A DNA stretch of 41,441 nt. It comes from Bacteroidales bacterium (GTDB taxonomy: Bacteria > Bacteroidota > Bacteroidia > Bacteroidales > JAGOPY01). The stretch spans positions 1 to 41,441 of the forward strand of contig DAOWEV010000210.1 in assembly GCA_030638325.1 (NCBI GenBank). The letters are read 5' to 3'. A program made the translations under genes and the position numbers. The notes below the pieces were generated by a model, which did not search any database, was not told where the DNA came from, and worked only from the letters and a program-made list of their open reading frames with translations. Positions 26,870-36,096 of the stretch are shown here, piece by piece; within the stretch, counting starts at the first letter, position 1; each line of letters begins with the position of its first letter.

Positions 26870-26899
26870 CAAAGATAACACCATAATTTAAAAATGCAA
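26870..26899 (-). promoter_or_regulatory. promoter TTG-N19-TATCTTTG for the ECF sigma gene
   Basis: Minus strand: TTG (26897-26899), 19-nt spacer, TATCTTTG (26870-26877). Confidence 0.65.
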
Positions 26900-27011
26900 C
26901 TGATTATTAATATTTTTGCAAATTTATTCTCCATCTTATACGCAAATATTAAAAAATAGTTTTATTTAATGTTAGAGACTGTTTTAAGAATAGCGTAAAA
27001 ATTCAGAAGTA

Positions 27012-29852
27012 ATGCAGAAGAAACCGTTTCAGCAGTTAGATCCGAAGCATTTCATCCTCATTAAAGGAGCCGATATGCATAACCTAAAGCATGTGGATGT
27101 GGCGCTTCCAAGAAACAGTTTCATTCTGATAACCGGCCTTTCCGGGTCAGGAAAATCCAGTCTTGCATTTGACACCCTCTATGCCGAGGGCCAGCGCAGG
27201 TACGTGGAAAGTCTCAGTTCCTATGCACGCCAGTTCCTGGGCCGCATGAGTAAGCCCAGGGTAGAGTATATCAAAGGGATATCTCCGGCAATTGCCATCG
27301 AACAAAAGGTGAATACACGGAACCCCAGGTCTACCGTAGCCACATCAACCGAGATTTTCGAGTACCTTAAGTTATTGTATGCGCGTATCGGAAAAACCTA
27401 TTCTCCCGTCTCCGGAAAACCGGTAAAACGCCATACAGTAAGTGATGTCACCGATCATATCATGAGCCTGCCTGAACAAACCAGGGTTTATATTTACAGT
27501 CCTTTTTACCTCGCTGAAAAACGCAGCAGCAGGGATCAGCTTACTATCTACCTGCAACAAGGCTATAACCGGATTTATTATGGTAAAGAGTTTCTCCGGA
27601 TTGAGGATGTTCTTGAAGATAACTTGAAAATTGAACCTCAGAAAACCCGGATCGTGATCGACAGGCTAATCATAAACAATCATGATAAAGACCAGCAATC
27701 AAGGGTTGCCGACTCAGTCCAGACAGCCTTTTATGAAGGCCATGGATACTGTATTGTAGAAAATGAGAAGGCTGGAAAGAAAAAAAGAAACACATTTTCC
27801 AATAAGTATGAACTGGACGGCATTGAATTTGAAAAGCCTTCCGTGAATCTGTTCAGCTTTAACAATCCTTACGGGGCCTGCAAGCGTTGTGAAGGTTTCG
27901 GAAGCATCATCGGCATCGATGAGGACCTGGTCATCCCCAATAAAACCCTTACTATCTTTGAGAATGCCATTGCCTGCTGGAGAGGAGAAAAGATGGGTAA
28001 ATGGAAAGATGAACTCGTGATGCATGCCTATAAGTTCGATTTCCCTATTCACAGGCCTGTTTATGATCTGACAGAAGCACAAAAACAACTGCTCTGGACC
28101 GGCAACAAATATTTCCATGGCCTGAATGAATTTTTCAAGTATGTTGAAGAAAAGGCCTATAAAATACAATACCGGGTGATGCTTTCCAGGTACAGAGGCA
28201 AGACCCTTTGTCCGGAATGTCGTGGCACCAGGTTAAGGAAGGATGCAAACTATGTCAAGGTCGGGGGGAAATCCATCAGCGATATCCTGCTGATGCCGGT
28301 ATATGATGCCCTGCCTTGGTTTCAGAAAATAAAGCTGAATGACCATGAGCAGCAGATCGCCAGCCGGCTGCTGACGGAGATCACCAACAGGCTGCGTTTC
28401 CTGGATGAAGTCGGGCTGGGATACCTGAGCCTGAACCGGCAATCCTCCACACTGTCAGGAGGAGAATCCCAGAGGATCAACCTGGCTACCTCGCTGGGCA
28501 GCAACCTGGCAGGCTCCATGTACATTTTGGATGAGCCTAGCATCGGATTGCACCCGCGCGACACATACCGGTTGATCGATGTACTGCAGCAGCTCCGCAA
28601 TCTCGGGAATACTGTCATCGTCGTGGAGCATGATGAAGATATGATACGGGCGGCTGATCATATTGTGGACATTGGCCCCCTGGCCGGATCAAAAGGAGGT
28701 GAGATAGTATTTGAAGGATCTTTTCAAGAGCTGGTAAACAGCAACAAAGGCCTTACCGCCAGATACATCAACAAAGAGCTCAGTATTGAATTACCTGAAA
28801 AGCGTCGCCCCTGGAAAGAATATATCGAGGTGCACGGGGCCCGGGAAAACAACCTGAAGGGTATTGACATAAAGTTTCCTTTAAACATATTGACAGTCGT
28901 AACAGGTGTCAGCGGTTCGGGCAAAACATCTCTTGTAAAATCCATCCTGTTTCCTTCCATTAAAAAGATATACGGGGGTTATGGCGAAAAGACAGGCAAA
29001 CTCTCAAGGCTTAGCGGTGATATCGACCGCATTGCTTCCATTGAATTCGTGGACCAGCATCCCATCGGGAGATCATCGAGATCCAATCCTGCCACTTATC
29101 TGAAAGCCTATGACGATATCAGGGCGTTATTCGCTACTCAGCAGCTGGCAAGGGTCAGGGGATACAAGCCCGGATTCTTTTCATTCAACATACCCGGCGG
29201 CCGGTGTCAGGAATGTGAAGGAGAAGGGGTTGTAAAGATAGAGATGCAGTTCATGGCCGACCTGTACCTCACTTGCGAATCCTGTGGCGGCACGAGGTTC
29301 AGAGATGAGGTTCTGGACATTAAATACAAAGGAAAAACCATTGACGATATACTGCACCTGACTGTCAACCAGGCAGTGGATTTTTTTCATGACCCGGAAG
29401 GGAAAAGCTCGCTTAACAGGCGCATCACCGACAAATTAAAGCCACTACAGGATGTCGGACTGGGTTATCTGGAACTGGGGCAGTCCTCCAGCACCCTGAG
29501 CGGCGGTGAAGCACAGCGCATCAAGCTCGCATTTTTCCTGTCAAAAGGAAGCAATCAACAACCAACCCTGTTCATTTTCGATGAACCCACTACCGGCTTA
29601 CATTTTCATGACATCAATAAACTGCTTAACTCCCTTTACGCTTTGATTGAAAAAGGTCACACCATCATTGTCATTGAACACAACCAGGAGGTCATTAAAT
29701 GCGCCGACTGGATCATAGACCTGGGGCCCGATGGCGGGGATGAAGGAGGCCACCTGGTTTTTGAAGGCGTTCCGGAAGAGCTGGTAAATTGCAAGAAATC
29801 CTTTACCGGGAAATTTCTTCGCGAAAAATTGAGAAGCATGAAACGTGAATAG
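27012..29852 (+). CDS. uvrA: excinuclease ABC subunit A
   Basis: GLSGSGKSSLAFDTLYAEGQRRYVESLSSYARQFL, zinc motifs CxxC, STLSGGESQRINLA, EPSIGLHPRD, STLSGGEAQRIKLA. Confidence 0.97.
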   Translation: MQKKPFQQLDPKHFILIKGADMHNLKHVDVALPRNSFILITGLSGSGKSSLAFDTLYAEGQRRYVESLSSYARQFLGRMSKPRVEYIKGISPAIAIEQKVNTRNPRSTVATSTEIFEYLKLLYARIGKTYSPVSGKPVKRHTVSDVTDHIMSLPEQTRVYIYSPFYLAEKRSSRDQLTIYLQQGYNRIYYGKEFLRIEDVLEDNLKIEPQKTRIVIDRLIINNHDKDQQSRVADSVQTAFYEGHGYCIVENEKAGKKKRNTFSNKYELDGIEFEKPSVNLFSFNNPYGACKRCEGFGSIIGIDEDLVIPNKTLTIFENAIACWRGEKMGKWKDELVMHAYKFDFPIHRPVYDLTEAQKQLLWTGNKYFHGLNEFFKYVEEKAYKIQYRVMLSRYRGKTLCPECRGTRLRKDANYVKVGGKSISDILLMPVYDALPWFQKIKLNDHEQQIASRLLTEITNRLRFLDEVGLGYLSLNRQSSTLSGGESQRINLATSLGSNLAGSMYILDEPSIGLHPRDTYRLIDVLQQLRNLGNTVIVVEHDEDMIRAADHIVDIGPLAGSKGGEIVFEGSFQELVNSNKGLTARYINKELSIELPEKRRPWKEYIEVHGARENNLKGIDIKFPLNILTVVTGVSGSGKTSLVKSILFPSIKKIYGGYGEKTGKLSRLSGDIDRIASIEFVDQHPIGRSSRSNPATYLKAYDDIRALFATQQLARVRGYKPGFFSFNIPGGRCQECEGEGVVKIEMQFMADLYLTCESCGGTRFRDEVLDIKYKGKTIDDILHLTVNQAVDFFHDPEGKSSLNRRITDKLKPLQDVGLGYLELGQSSSTLSGGEAQRIKLAFFLSKGSNQQPTLFIFDEPTTGLHFHDINKLLNSLYALIEKGHTIIVIEHNQEVIKCADWIIDLGPDGGDEGGHLVFEGVPEELVNCKKSFTGKFLREKLRSMKRE

Positions 29853-29882
29853 TGAAGCGTGAAATGTGAGATGTGAAGAGAT
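29834..29882. repeat. degenerate heptamer array beginning inside uvrA
   Basis: AAGCATG AAACGTG AATAGTG AAGCGTG AAATGTG AGATGTG AAGAGAT. Confidence 0.7.
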
Positions 29883-29905
29883 GATAATTGCTCGCTGCCC
29901 ATCTC

Positions 29906-29933
29906 AACTCTCAACTCTCAACTCTCAAATCTC
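29906..29933. repeat. heptamer array AACTCTC at the rlmB 3' end
   Basis: AACTCTC x3 AAATCTC. Confidence 0.8.
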
Positions 29934-30671
29934 CACCTGCCGCTGCCTCACCACCTCGTACAATATCATCCCGGCAGAAACAGAGACATTAAATGATGCA
30001 ATGCTACCCTTCATGGGGATGCTTACCGCCTCGTCGGCCAGCTCCAGGATGGTTCGTGAGATACCTTTTTCTTCAGAGCCAATGATGATGGATAGAGGTA
30101 CTTTAAGATCAGCCTGGTACGGCATCAGGTCTGATTTTTCAGTTGCTGCCAGGATATAAAGCCCGCTCTCTTTCAGGTATTTAATAGCGTTGGCCAGGTT
30201 GGAAGAGCGGCACACCGGCACCTTGTGCAGGGCGCCGGCAGATGTCTTCACAGCATCCTCGTTGATCATGGCGCTGCCCTTTTCCGGAACAATCACTGCA
30301 TGTACGCCGGTCCCTTCTGCCGTACGTACTATGGCTCCCAGGTTCCTGACATCCGTGATCCCTTCCAGCACCATCACCAGCGGGGTCTCCCCTTGCTCGA
30401 ACACAAATGGCAAAATATCTTCAATATGCTGATAGGTGATGGCTGAGATAAAGGCTATCACCCCCTGATGGTTCTTCCTGGTAACCCTGTTCAGCTTTTC
30501 GATGGGCACATACTGGTATGGGATGCCGGTATTTTTGACCAGTCCCATCATCTCGGAAGACAACGGGCCGCCTTTCAGGCCCTTTTTCACCAGCACCTTA
30601 TCAATCTCCTTCCCTGCCATGATTGCTTCGATAACCGGCCTCAGTCCATAAATAAAATTTTCTTTGCTCAA
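29925..30671 (-). CDS. rlmB: 23S rRNA (guanosine2251-2'-O)-methyltransferase, SpoU family
   Basis: IYGLRPVIEAI, LVLEGITDVRNLGAIVRTAEGTGVHAVIVP, SIIIGSEEKGISRTILELADEAVSIPMKGSIASFNVSVSAGMILYE. Confidence 0.95.
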   Translation of the reverse strand: MSKENFIYGLRPVIEAIMAGKEIDKVLVKKGLKGGPLSSEMMGLVKNTGIPYQYVPIEKLNRVTRKNHQGVIAFISAITYQHIEDILPFVFEQGETPLVMVLEGITDVRNLGAIVRTAEGTGVHAVIVPEKGSAMINEDAVKTSAGALHKVPVCRSSNLANAIKYLKESGLYILAATEKSDLMPYQADLKVPLSIIIGSEEKGISRTILELADEAVSIPMKGSIASFNVSVSAGMILYEVVRQRQVEI

Positions 30672-30725
30672 ATCTTCACTATTTAATTGGTTTCAGCAAA
30701 AATACAGGAAAATTTGCGGATAGAA

Positions 30726-30774
30726 ACTAAATCAATTACGAATTAGGAATTGAAACCGATATGCGAGAATTGAA
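30726..30774. repeat. dispersed repeat ACTAAATCAATTACGAATTAGGAATTGAAACCGATATGCGAGAATTGAA
   Basis: Same ends as the minus-strand element at 23382-23474; partial copy at 9237-9262. Confidence 0.82.
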
Positions 30775-30780
30775 ACCACT

Positions 30781-30850
30781 TGCAGGTTGCAGGTTTCGAC
30801 TCGCAACCTGCAACCCGTAACCCGTAACTCGTAACCCGTAATAATAAAAT
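30781..30850. repeat. heptamer array changing motif in register (TGCAGGT to CGTAACC)
   Basis: TGCAGGT TGCAGGT TTCGACT CGCAACC TGCAACC CGTAACC CGTAACT CGTAACC CGTAATA ATAAAAT. Confidence 0.85.
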
Positions 30851-30907
30851 CTCAACCCTTGATTCGCATTAATAACTATCTTTGTGAAAAACTAAATTTA
30901 TCAGAAA

Positions 30908-32542
30908 ATGAAGAAAATTGTACTACTTTCGACTATAATGACCGCATCTGTCTGGCTTTTCGGTCAAATTCCTGCTTCTTTTGACCTGAGGGATTACAAC
31001 GGAGAGAACTACGTGACCAGTGTTAAAAGTCAGCAGGGAGGTACTTGCTGGACCCATGGGGCAATGGCTGCCATGGAAGGGAACCTGTTGATGACAGGAG
31101 CCTGGTTTGCAGCCGGTGAGCTTGGCGAACCGGCCCTGGCAGAATATCACCTGGATTGGTGGAACGGATTCAATGAGCATAACAACGATGACCTGGTTCC
31201 CCCGACAGGCGCGGGACTGGAAGTGCACTATGGAGGTGATTATATGGTTACTTCGGCTTATCTTGCAAGAAACGAAGGTGCCGTCAGGGACATAGACGGC
31301 CAATCATATACCAATCCCCCCCTGCGGTTTGATTCGAGTTATCACTATTATTATGCGCGTCAAATCGAATGGTATACCCTTGGCGATGACCTGGAAAATA
31401 TCGAAGTGATCAAACAGGCCGTCATGGATTATGGTGTCATGGGTACCTGTTTGTGTTCCAGTGGCGCGTTCATGAACAACCAATATGTACATTACCAGCC
31501 ACCCAGCAATTCGCAGGATCCCAATCATGCCGTGGCCATCATCGGATGGGACGATGATAAAGTTACGCAGGCCCCCGAGCCCGGCGCCTGGTTAATAAAA
31601 AACAGCTGGGGCTCAGGTTGGGGATTGGGTGGTTATTTCTGGATCTCTTATTATGACAAACACTGCTGCAGGGAACCCCAAATGGGCGCCATCTCATTTC
31701 AGGATGTAGAACTGCTTCAATATAAAAATACCTATTATCATGATTACCATGGATGGCGGGATACCAAAGAAGACCAGGAGGAAGCCTTCAATGCCTTTGT
31801 GGCCGGAGGTAATGAGATACTGAAGGCCGTCAGCTTCTTCACTGCCACAGATAGTGTTATTTACAGTGTGGTCATATATGATGATTTCAATGGCGGGGAA
31901 TTGGAAAATCAACTGGGTGAAGTTTCCGGCACATTGTATCATACAGGTTTTCATACCATTGACATGCCTGAATACATCGGCCTGACCGAAGGGGATGATT
32001 TTTATGTTTACCTCTCCCTGGATGATGGCGGACAGCCTTATGACAGAACTTCAGAGGTACCCGTTCTTTTAGGTTCGAGGTACAGAACACTGGTGGAATC
32101 TGCTGCCAGTCTGGAAGAAAGCTATTATAAAATAGGCGGCGATTGGCTGGACTTTTATAATTACAACGATCCTTCCGGATATCAAAATACCGGGAACTTT
32201 TGCATCAAAGGCCTGACGGTAACCGATACACTCACAGGTATAGGCGATAACCCCGGATCACTAAATGAAGAATTGTTGGGACAAAACTCTCCGAACCCCT
32301 TCGTTTCACAGACAAAGATAAGTTTCTCCCTGCCTGAGTCTGCACATATCTCGCTTCACATATATAACCTTGCCGGTCAGAAAGTTTGTACCCTGATTGA
32401 TGGTCAGGCGCTTGCCGGGAGCCATACCATTACCTGGGATGGCACGGATAATACGGGAAAAAGGCTGGAACCCGGAATCTATGTTTACAGGCTGATAACA
32501 CCACAGGGATCAGCTGTCAGGAAGATGGTTCTTGCTAAATAG
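30908..32542 (+). CDS. secreted papain-like (C1A) peptidase with T9SS type A C-terminal sorting domain
   Basis: [61 protein letters not shown]-terminus NSPNPF...[22 protein letters not shown]. Confidence 0.92.
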   Translation: MKKIVLLSTIMTASVWLFGQIPASFDLRDYNGENYVTSVKSQQGGTCWTHGAMAAMEGNLLMTGAWFAAGELGEPALAEYHLDWWNGFNEHNNDDLVPPTGAGLEVHYGGDYMVTSAYLARNEGAVRDIDGQSYTNPPLRFDSSYHYYYARQIEWYTLGDDLENIEVIKQAVMDYGVMGTCLCSSGAFMNNQYVHYQPPSNSQDPNHAVAIIGWDDDKVTQAPEPGAWLIKNSWGSGWGLGGYFWISYYDKHCCREPQMGAISFQDVELLQYKNTYYHDYHGWRDTKEDQEEAFNAFVAGGNEILKAVSFFTATDSVIYSVVIYDDFNGGELENQLGEVSGTLYHTGFHTIDMPEYIGLTEGDDFYVYLSLDDGGQPYDRTSEVPVLLGSRYRTLVESAASLEESYYKIGGDWLDFYNYNDPSGYQNTGNFCIKGLTVTDTLTGIGDNPGSLNEELLGQNSPNPFVSQTKISFSLPESAHISLHIYNLAGQKVCTLIDGQALAGSHTITWDGTDNTGKRLEPGIYVYRLITPQGSAVRKMVLAK

Positions 32543-32610
32543 TAAAGAATCCCCGCACATAGGACTTAGCTTGGAGGAAGCACTGCGTAAGGGTGCATAG
32601 AGCGTTTATT

Positions 32611-32722
32611 AATTGTCGATTGTCAATTGTCAATTGTCGATTTTTTTCTCACGATTCGCTTCTCACGTCTTCGGTCTTCGGTCTTCCGACTTCGGACTTT
32701 CTCTCAACTCTCAACTCTCACC
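32611..32722. repeat. heptamer array with three motif classes in one register
   Basis: AATTGTC GATTGTC AATTGTC AATTGTC GATTTTT TTCTCAC GATTCGC TTCTCAC GTCTTCG GTCTTCG GTCTTCC GACTTCG GACTTTC TCTCAAC TCTCAAC TCTCACC. Confidence 0.85.
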
Positions 32723-33977
32723 GCCGCCAGCTCTGTACCGTTATATACCACGGATCTTTGAAGGTAGGCGATCGCAATAACATATAATCATTAGAAGTGA
32801 ATGGATTGTTTACTTTCACGAAAGTGAAACGGAGAGAGTTGCGATGGTCCGGGTCACCATAAACCCATTCTTCCTGGCCATACCCCCGGTAAACTATGCC
32901 CGGACGACCAAAAACAATGTAGATCAGCCCCCTGTCCGACTTCCATCCTTCAAGATAAGAAGTGAAATAGAAGTTTGCATCCTGTACATTATTATAATAT
33001 TTCTGAATGAGTGATTTTGCCCGCACGGCACTTCCTGCGGTCTTCAGCCAGAATTTATCCAACGCTTCTTTTTTTCCTACCGCTTCAGAGAGCTCTTCAA
33101 ATTCCTTTTTGGTGGTTATGTATCTTAACGGGGCCGCCAATTCTCCAGCCGTGACAAGATCCGGATAATCATCGTAAAACCGGAAAACGGTCATGCCTTT
33201 TCTCTGGGTTGTATCTCTCTGAAAATGATAAAACCCTTCCTTCTCCACTTGCACCCAATCCGATTCACCATTGTAAACCGGAACCTGGAATATACTGTCT
33301 GCCTTGTAATTGAACGACTTCATCTTTTCCTGGACAAAGGGTGGCCGGGCGAAAGGAAAGTCACGGAAATAAGCCCTCACATAAAGCATGCTAATGTCAT
33401 TGTCATTTACTTTGATCCTGAATTTTTCCCTGTTTCCGACATAAGTGGTAAATGCAGGCCGGTTGCTGCGGTTTAAAAGCAGAAAATTCTGAGGGGAATT
33501 CATGTCTTCTTTATTTACCCAGATAAAATCCTTGATGCTTTCTTCCCTGTTAACGTCAACCAATTCAAGCTCCAACACGTATTTATCGGGATATCTGGCA
33601 GGGATCTCAATGACATGGATCATCAGGACATCTCTTCCAAAATTCAATGAGTCAATATAGGTGAGGGTAGCGCTGTCAATGGTCACCTTACTCTCATATG
33701 ACTCCATCAACCTGTATGAAATATGATATTCAACCTGGTAGTTATCACTATAATCAGGTCGCACATAATGCAGGTCCGGCAATTTCACTTCAACATAAAC
33801 ATAGGATACTGAGTCTGAAGCATGATAGACATCGCTCACAAGTTCGGTAAACTTACCGTCGGTCACATATAGGTACGACAGATCATAAACGCTTATCTTT
33901 TTAGGTGGTGAACATGCGATCATCAACAGCATAAGCATCAAAGAAAGCAACAGTGTATTTTTCAGTTTGAACCTCAT
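32718..33977 (-). CDS. GWxTD domain-containing lipoprotein
   Basis: Lipobox LMLLMIAC; FYFTSYLEGWKSDRGLIYIVFGRPGIVYRGYGQEEWVYGD. Confidence 0.85.
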   Translation of the reverse strand: MRFKLKNTLLLSLMLMLLMIACSPPKKISVYDLSYLYVTDGKFTELVSDVYHASDSVSYVYVEVKLPDLHYVRPDYSDNYQVEYHISYRLMESYESKVTIDSATLTYIDSLNFGRDVLMIHVIEIPARYPDKYVLELELVDVNREESIKDFIWVNKEDMNSPQNFLLLNRSNRPAFTTYVGNREKFRIKVNDNDISMLYVRAYFRDFPFARPPFVQEKMKSFNYKADSIFQVPVYNGESDWVQVEKEGFYHFQRDTTQRKGMTVFRFYDDYPDLVTAGELAAPLRYITTKKEFEELSEAVGKKEALDKFWLKTAGSAVRAKSLIQKYYNNVQDANFYFTSYLEGWKSDRGLIYIVFGRPGIVYRGYGQEEWVYGDPDHRNSLRFTFVKVNNPFTSNDYMLLRSPTFKDPWYITVQSWRR

Positions 33978-34097
33978 CAGTTAGATATTTATCAGTAAGT
34001 AATTTTTCCGTAGAATTATTTATTGCATAAAATTAAGCATTTGATCAGGAAAAATAGTAATTCTGTTGCCTGAAATAAAAAAAAGTAATATTTTTAC

Positions 34098-34931
34098 ATG
34101 AACAGGATAGTTGCAAAATTCAAACCTATGATCACTAAATACACTATTTTCCTTTTCTTCCTGGCTTTTGGTAATCAGGCCGTGACTCAAAGCTACATAC
34201 CTGCAAAAACCGTCAGTGACCGGAACCTTGTAAAAAAATTCTTTTGTGAAGAGACCATTTACCCGGAATCATCTTTGGATGCCGGACATGAAGGAACTGT
34301 CAAAATTAAATTCATTGTTGACGCAAATAGTGCAGTCCGGAATATTCGGGTTACAGAGTCGGTGGATGCAAACATTGATGATGAAATGATAAGGGTATTC
34401 AAAATGCTGTTATGGGTTCCGGCTACGAAGTTTGGGGAACCCATCGCATCTGAAAATGAATACACAATTAAATTCAACATCAGGAAATATGAAAAACATT
34501 GCAAACAACGTGGATATGATGAGCTTATGTACCCTCACTTACCGGTTGATACAACTTACAATATATATGGTCTTAAAGAAGTTGACAAAGGCCCCTACCC
34601 TGTTTTCACAGAACCCGGAATGAACCTGCAAAGCTTCTGGAGCCAGCATATAGAATATCCTGAAGAAGCCTTCAAGAACGGTATCACCGGCACAGTGACT
34701 TTAGGCTTCGTTGTGGAGACCCATGGCAGGATATCCAATATTACCATTGTCCAGAGTGTCGGAGGCGGGTGCAATGAAGAAACCATCAAGCTGGTTAAAA
34801 TGCTGAGCTGGATGCCGGCCATCAAAGATGATATGGCTGTTCGCTCTAAGATGCAATTTGGATTAACGTTCAATTTGAATAATGATCCGTCGCACCAGAT
34901 CACTCCCTCCAGTCAAACCAATGGTTTTTAA
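34098..34931 (+). CDS. secreted protein with two TonB C-terminal-like domains
   Basis: Two similar modules: YPESSLDAGHEGTVKIKFIVDANSAVRNIRVTESV and YPEEAFKNGITGTVTLGFVVETHGRISNITIVQSV. Start could be the Met at 34128. Confidence 0.82.
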   Translation: MNRIVAKFKPMITKYTIFLFFLAFGNQAVTQSYIPAKTVSDRNLVKKFFCEETIYPESSLDAGHEGTVKIKFIVDANSAVRNIRVTESVDANIDDEMIRVFKMLLWVPATKFGEPIASENEYTIKFNIRKYEKHCKQRGYDELMYPHLPVDTTYNIYGLKEVDKGPYPVFTEPGMNLQSFWSQHIEYPEEAFKNGITGTVTLGFVVETHGRISNITIVQSVGGGCNEETIKLVKMLSWMPAIKDDMAVRSKMQFGLTFNLNNDPSHQITPSSQTNGF

Positions 34932-34934
34932 ATT

Positions 34935-35435
34935 ATGCGACAGATAGGCCTTCTTTCAGACACCCACGGTTTTATTCATCCTAAAATATATGAGTTTTTT
35001 AAGCCGTGCAATGAGATCTGGCATGCCGGGGATGCAGGGAATCTTGAACTCCTGGATCAATTGAAGGCTTTCAGGCCGTTGCGGGCGGTCTATGGAAATA
35101 TTGACGGCCAGGATATCAGGATCACTTATCCTGAAAAACAAATATTTTTTTGTGAAGATGTAAAGGTATTTATGGTCCATATTGGCGGGTATCCCGGCAG
35201 ATATAATCCCCTTATCAGGAAAATCATAGAACGGGAAAGGCCTAAGCTGTTTATTTCAGGACATTCTCATATCCTGAAAGTCATACCTGACAAAAAATAT
35301 AATTTATTGCATATAAATCCGGGTGCGGCAGGAAAATTCGGATTACACAACAAGATCACCTTTGTACGGTTTGTTATTGATAAGGATAACATTCAAGACC
35401 TTGAGGTGATGGAAATTAAGAGATCACAGGGGTGA
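34935..35435 (+). CDS. YfcE/MJ0936-family metallophosphoesterase
   Basis: IGLLSDTHGFIHPKIYEFFKPCNEIWHAGDAGNLELLD, AVYGNIDG, VHIGGYPGRY, FISGHSHILKV, INPGAAG. Confidence 0.92.
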   Translation: MRQIGLLSDTHGFIHPKIYEFFKPCNEIWHAGDAGNLELLDQLKAFRPLRAVYGNIDGQDIRITYPEKQIFFCEDVKVFMVHIGGYPGRYNPLIRKIIERERPKLFISGHSHILKVIPDKKYNLLHINPGAAGKFGLHNKITFVRFVIDKDNIQDLEVMEIKRSQG

Positions 35436-35439
35436 ATCT

Positions 35440-35530
35440 GGGGATCGGAAGTCCGAAGTCGGAAGCAGGTCAACCGTCGACCGTCAACCGTCAACTGTTC
35501 CCATCTTCGGACTTCCGACTTCGGTCTTCC
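35440..35530. repeat. heptamer array, three motif families in one register
   Basis: GGGGATC GGAAGTC CGAAGTC GGAAGCA GGTCAAC CGTCGAC CGTCAAC CGTCAAC TGTTCCC ATCTTCG GACTTCC GACTTCG GTCTTCC. Confidence 0.88.
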
Positions 35531-35557
35531 ATTAAATTCTGGGTTGAATATAGCAGA

Positions 35558-36034
35558 TTACCTCAACCGGTCGGCAGACCTAATGAGCTTTTCATCTTTT
35601 CTGATAAACTTATCAGCCAGGATCATGAATATCAGGGCAATGAATGGGAAATAGATACCGTAATCGCTCTTATAATCGGGTATTGCATTGATCTTTTGCT
35701 CTATCGTTGGAGCATAGTAGAAAAATATCAAAGCAACAAAAACAAGCAACAGGAAAATTGCGAGACGCAGCAACCGCATTTGCATGACCCTTTTTTTATA
35801 CAGGAATATGGTGATCAGCGACATCAGCCCGGCGACCGCATTCAACAATACCAATGGCAGGGTAAACAAGGAAGAGAATGCCGGGGCGGTATCGGGGGTC
35901 ATGCTCCTGAATTCATAAATATATAGCTTATAATAGGCAAACTCTGATAAAAAACTTGCCAGCGGAAAGAAAAACGCACAAATAGTTGCAGCCGCCGCCA
36001 GCAGTAAAAAAACGGTCTGTATCCTCTGTAACAT
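35558..36034 (-). CDS. DUF4293 family membrane protein
   Basis: MLQRIQTVFLLLAAAATICAFFFPLASF, four predicted TM segments, Bacteroidota-specific family. Confidence 0.82.
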   Translation of the reverse strand: MLQRIQTVFLLLAAAATICAFFFPLASFLSEFAYYKLYIYEFRSMTPDTAPAFSSLFTLPLVLLNAVAGLMSLITIFLYKKRVMQMRLLRLAIFLLLVFVALIFFYYAPTIEQKINAIPDYKSDYGIYFPFIALIFMILADKFIRKDEKLIRSADRLR

Positions 36035-36057
36035 GATGTAGATTGTTTTGTGTATTG

Positions 36058-36086
36058 CAAAAGTATTAAATCATTCAACTATTCAA
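36058..36086 (-). promoter_or_regulatory. promoter TTG-N18-TACTTTTG for the DUF4293 gene
   Basis: Minus strand: TTG (36084-36086), TACTTTTG (36058-36065). Confidence 0.5.
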
Positions 36087-36096
36087 CTATTCAACC

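Noticed and set aside
30908-32542. Novel toxin or effector
   Set aside because: Explained by a papain-like catalytic domain and a T9SS sorting domain.
35432-35926. 164-aa plus-strand ORF
   Set aside because: Starts in the heptad array and runs antisense to the DUF4293 gene.
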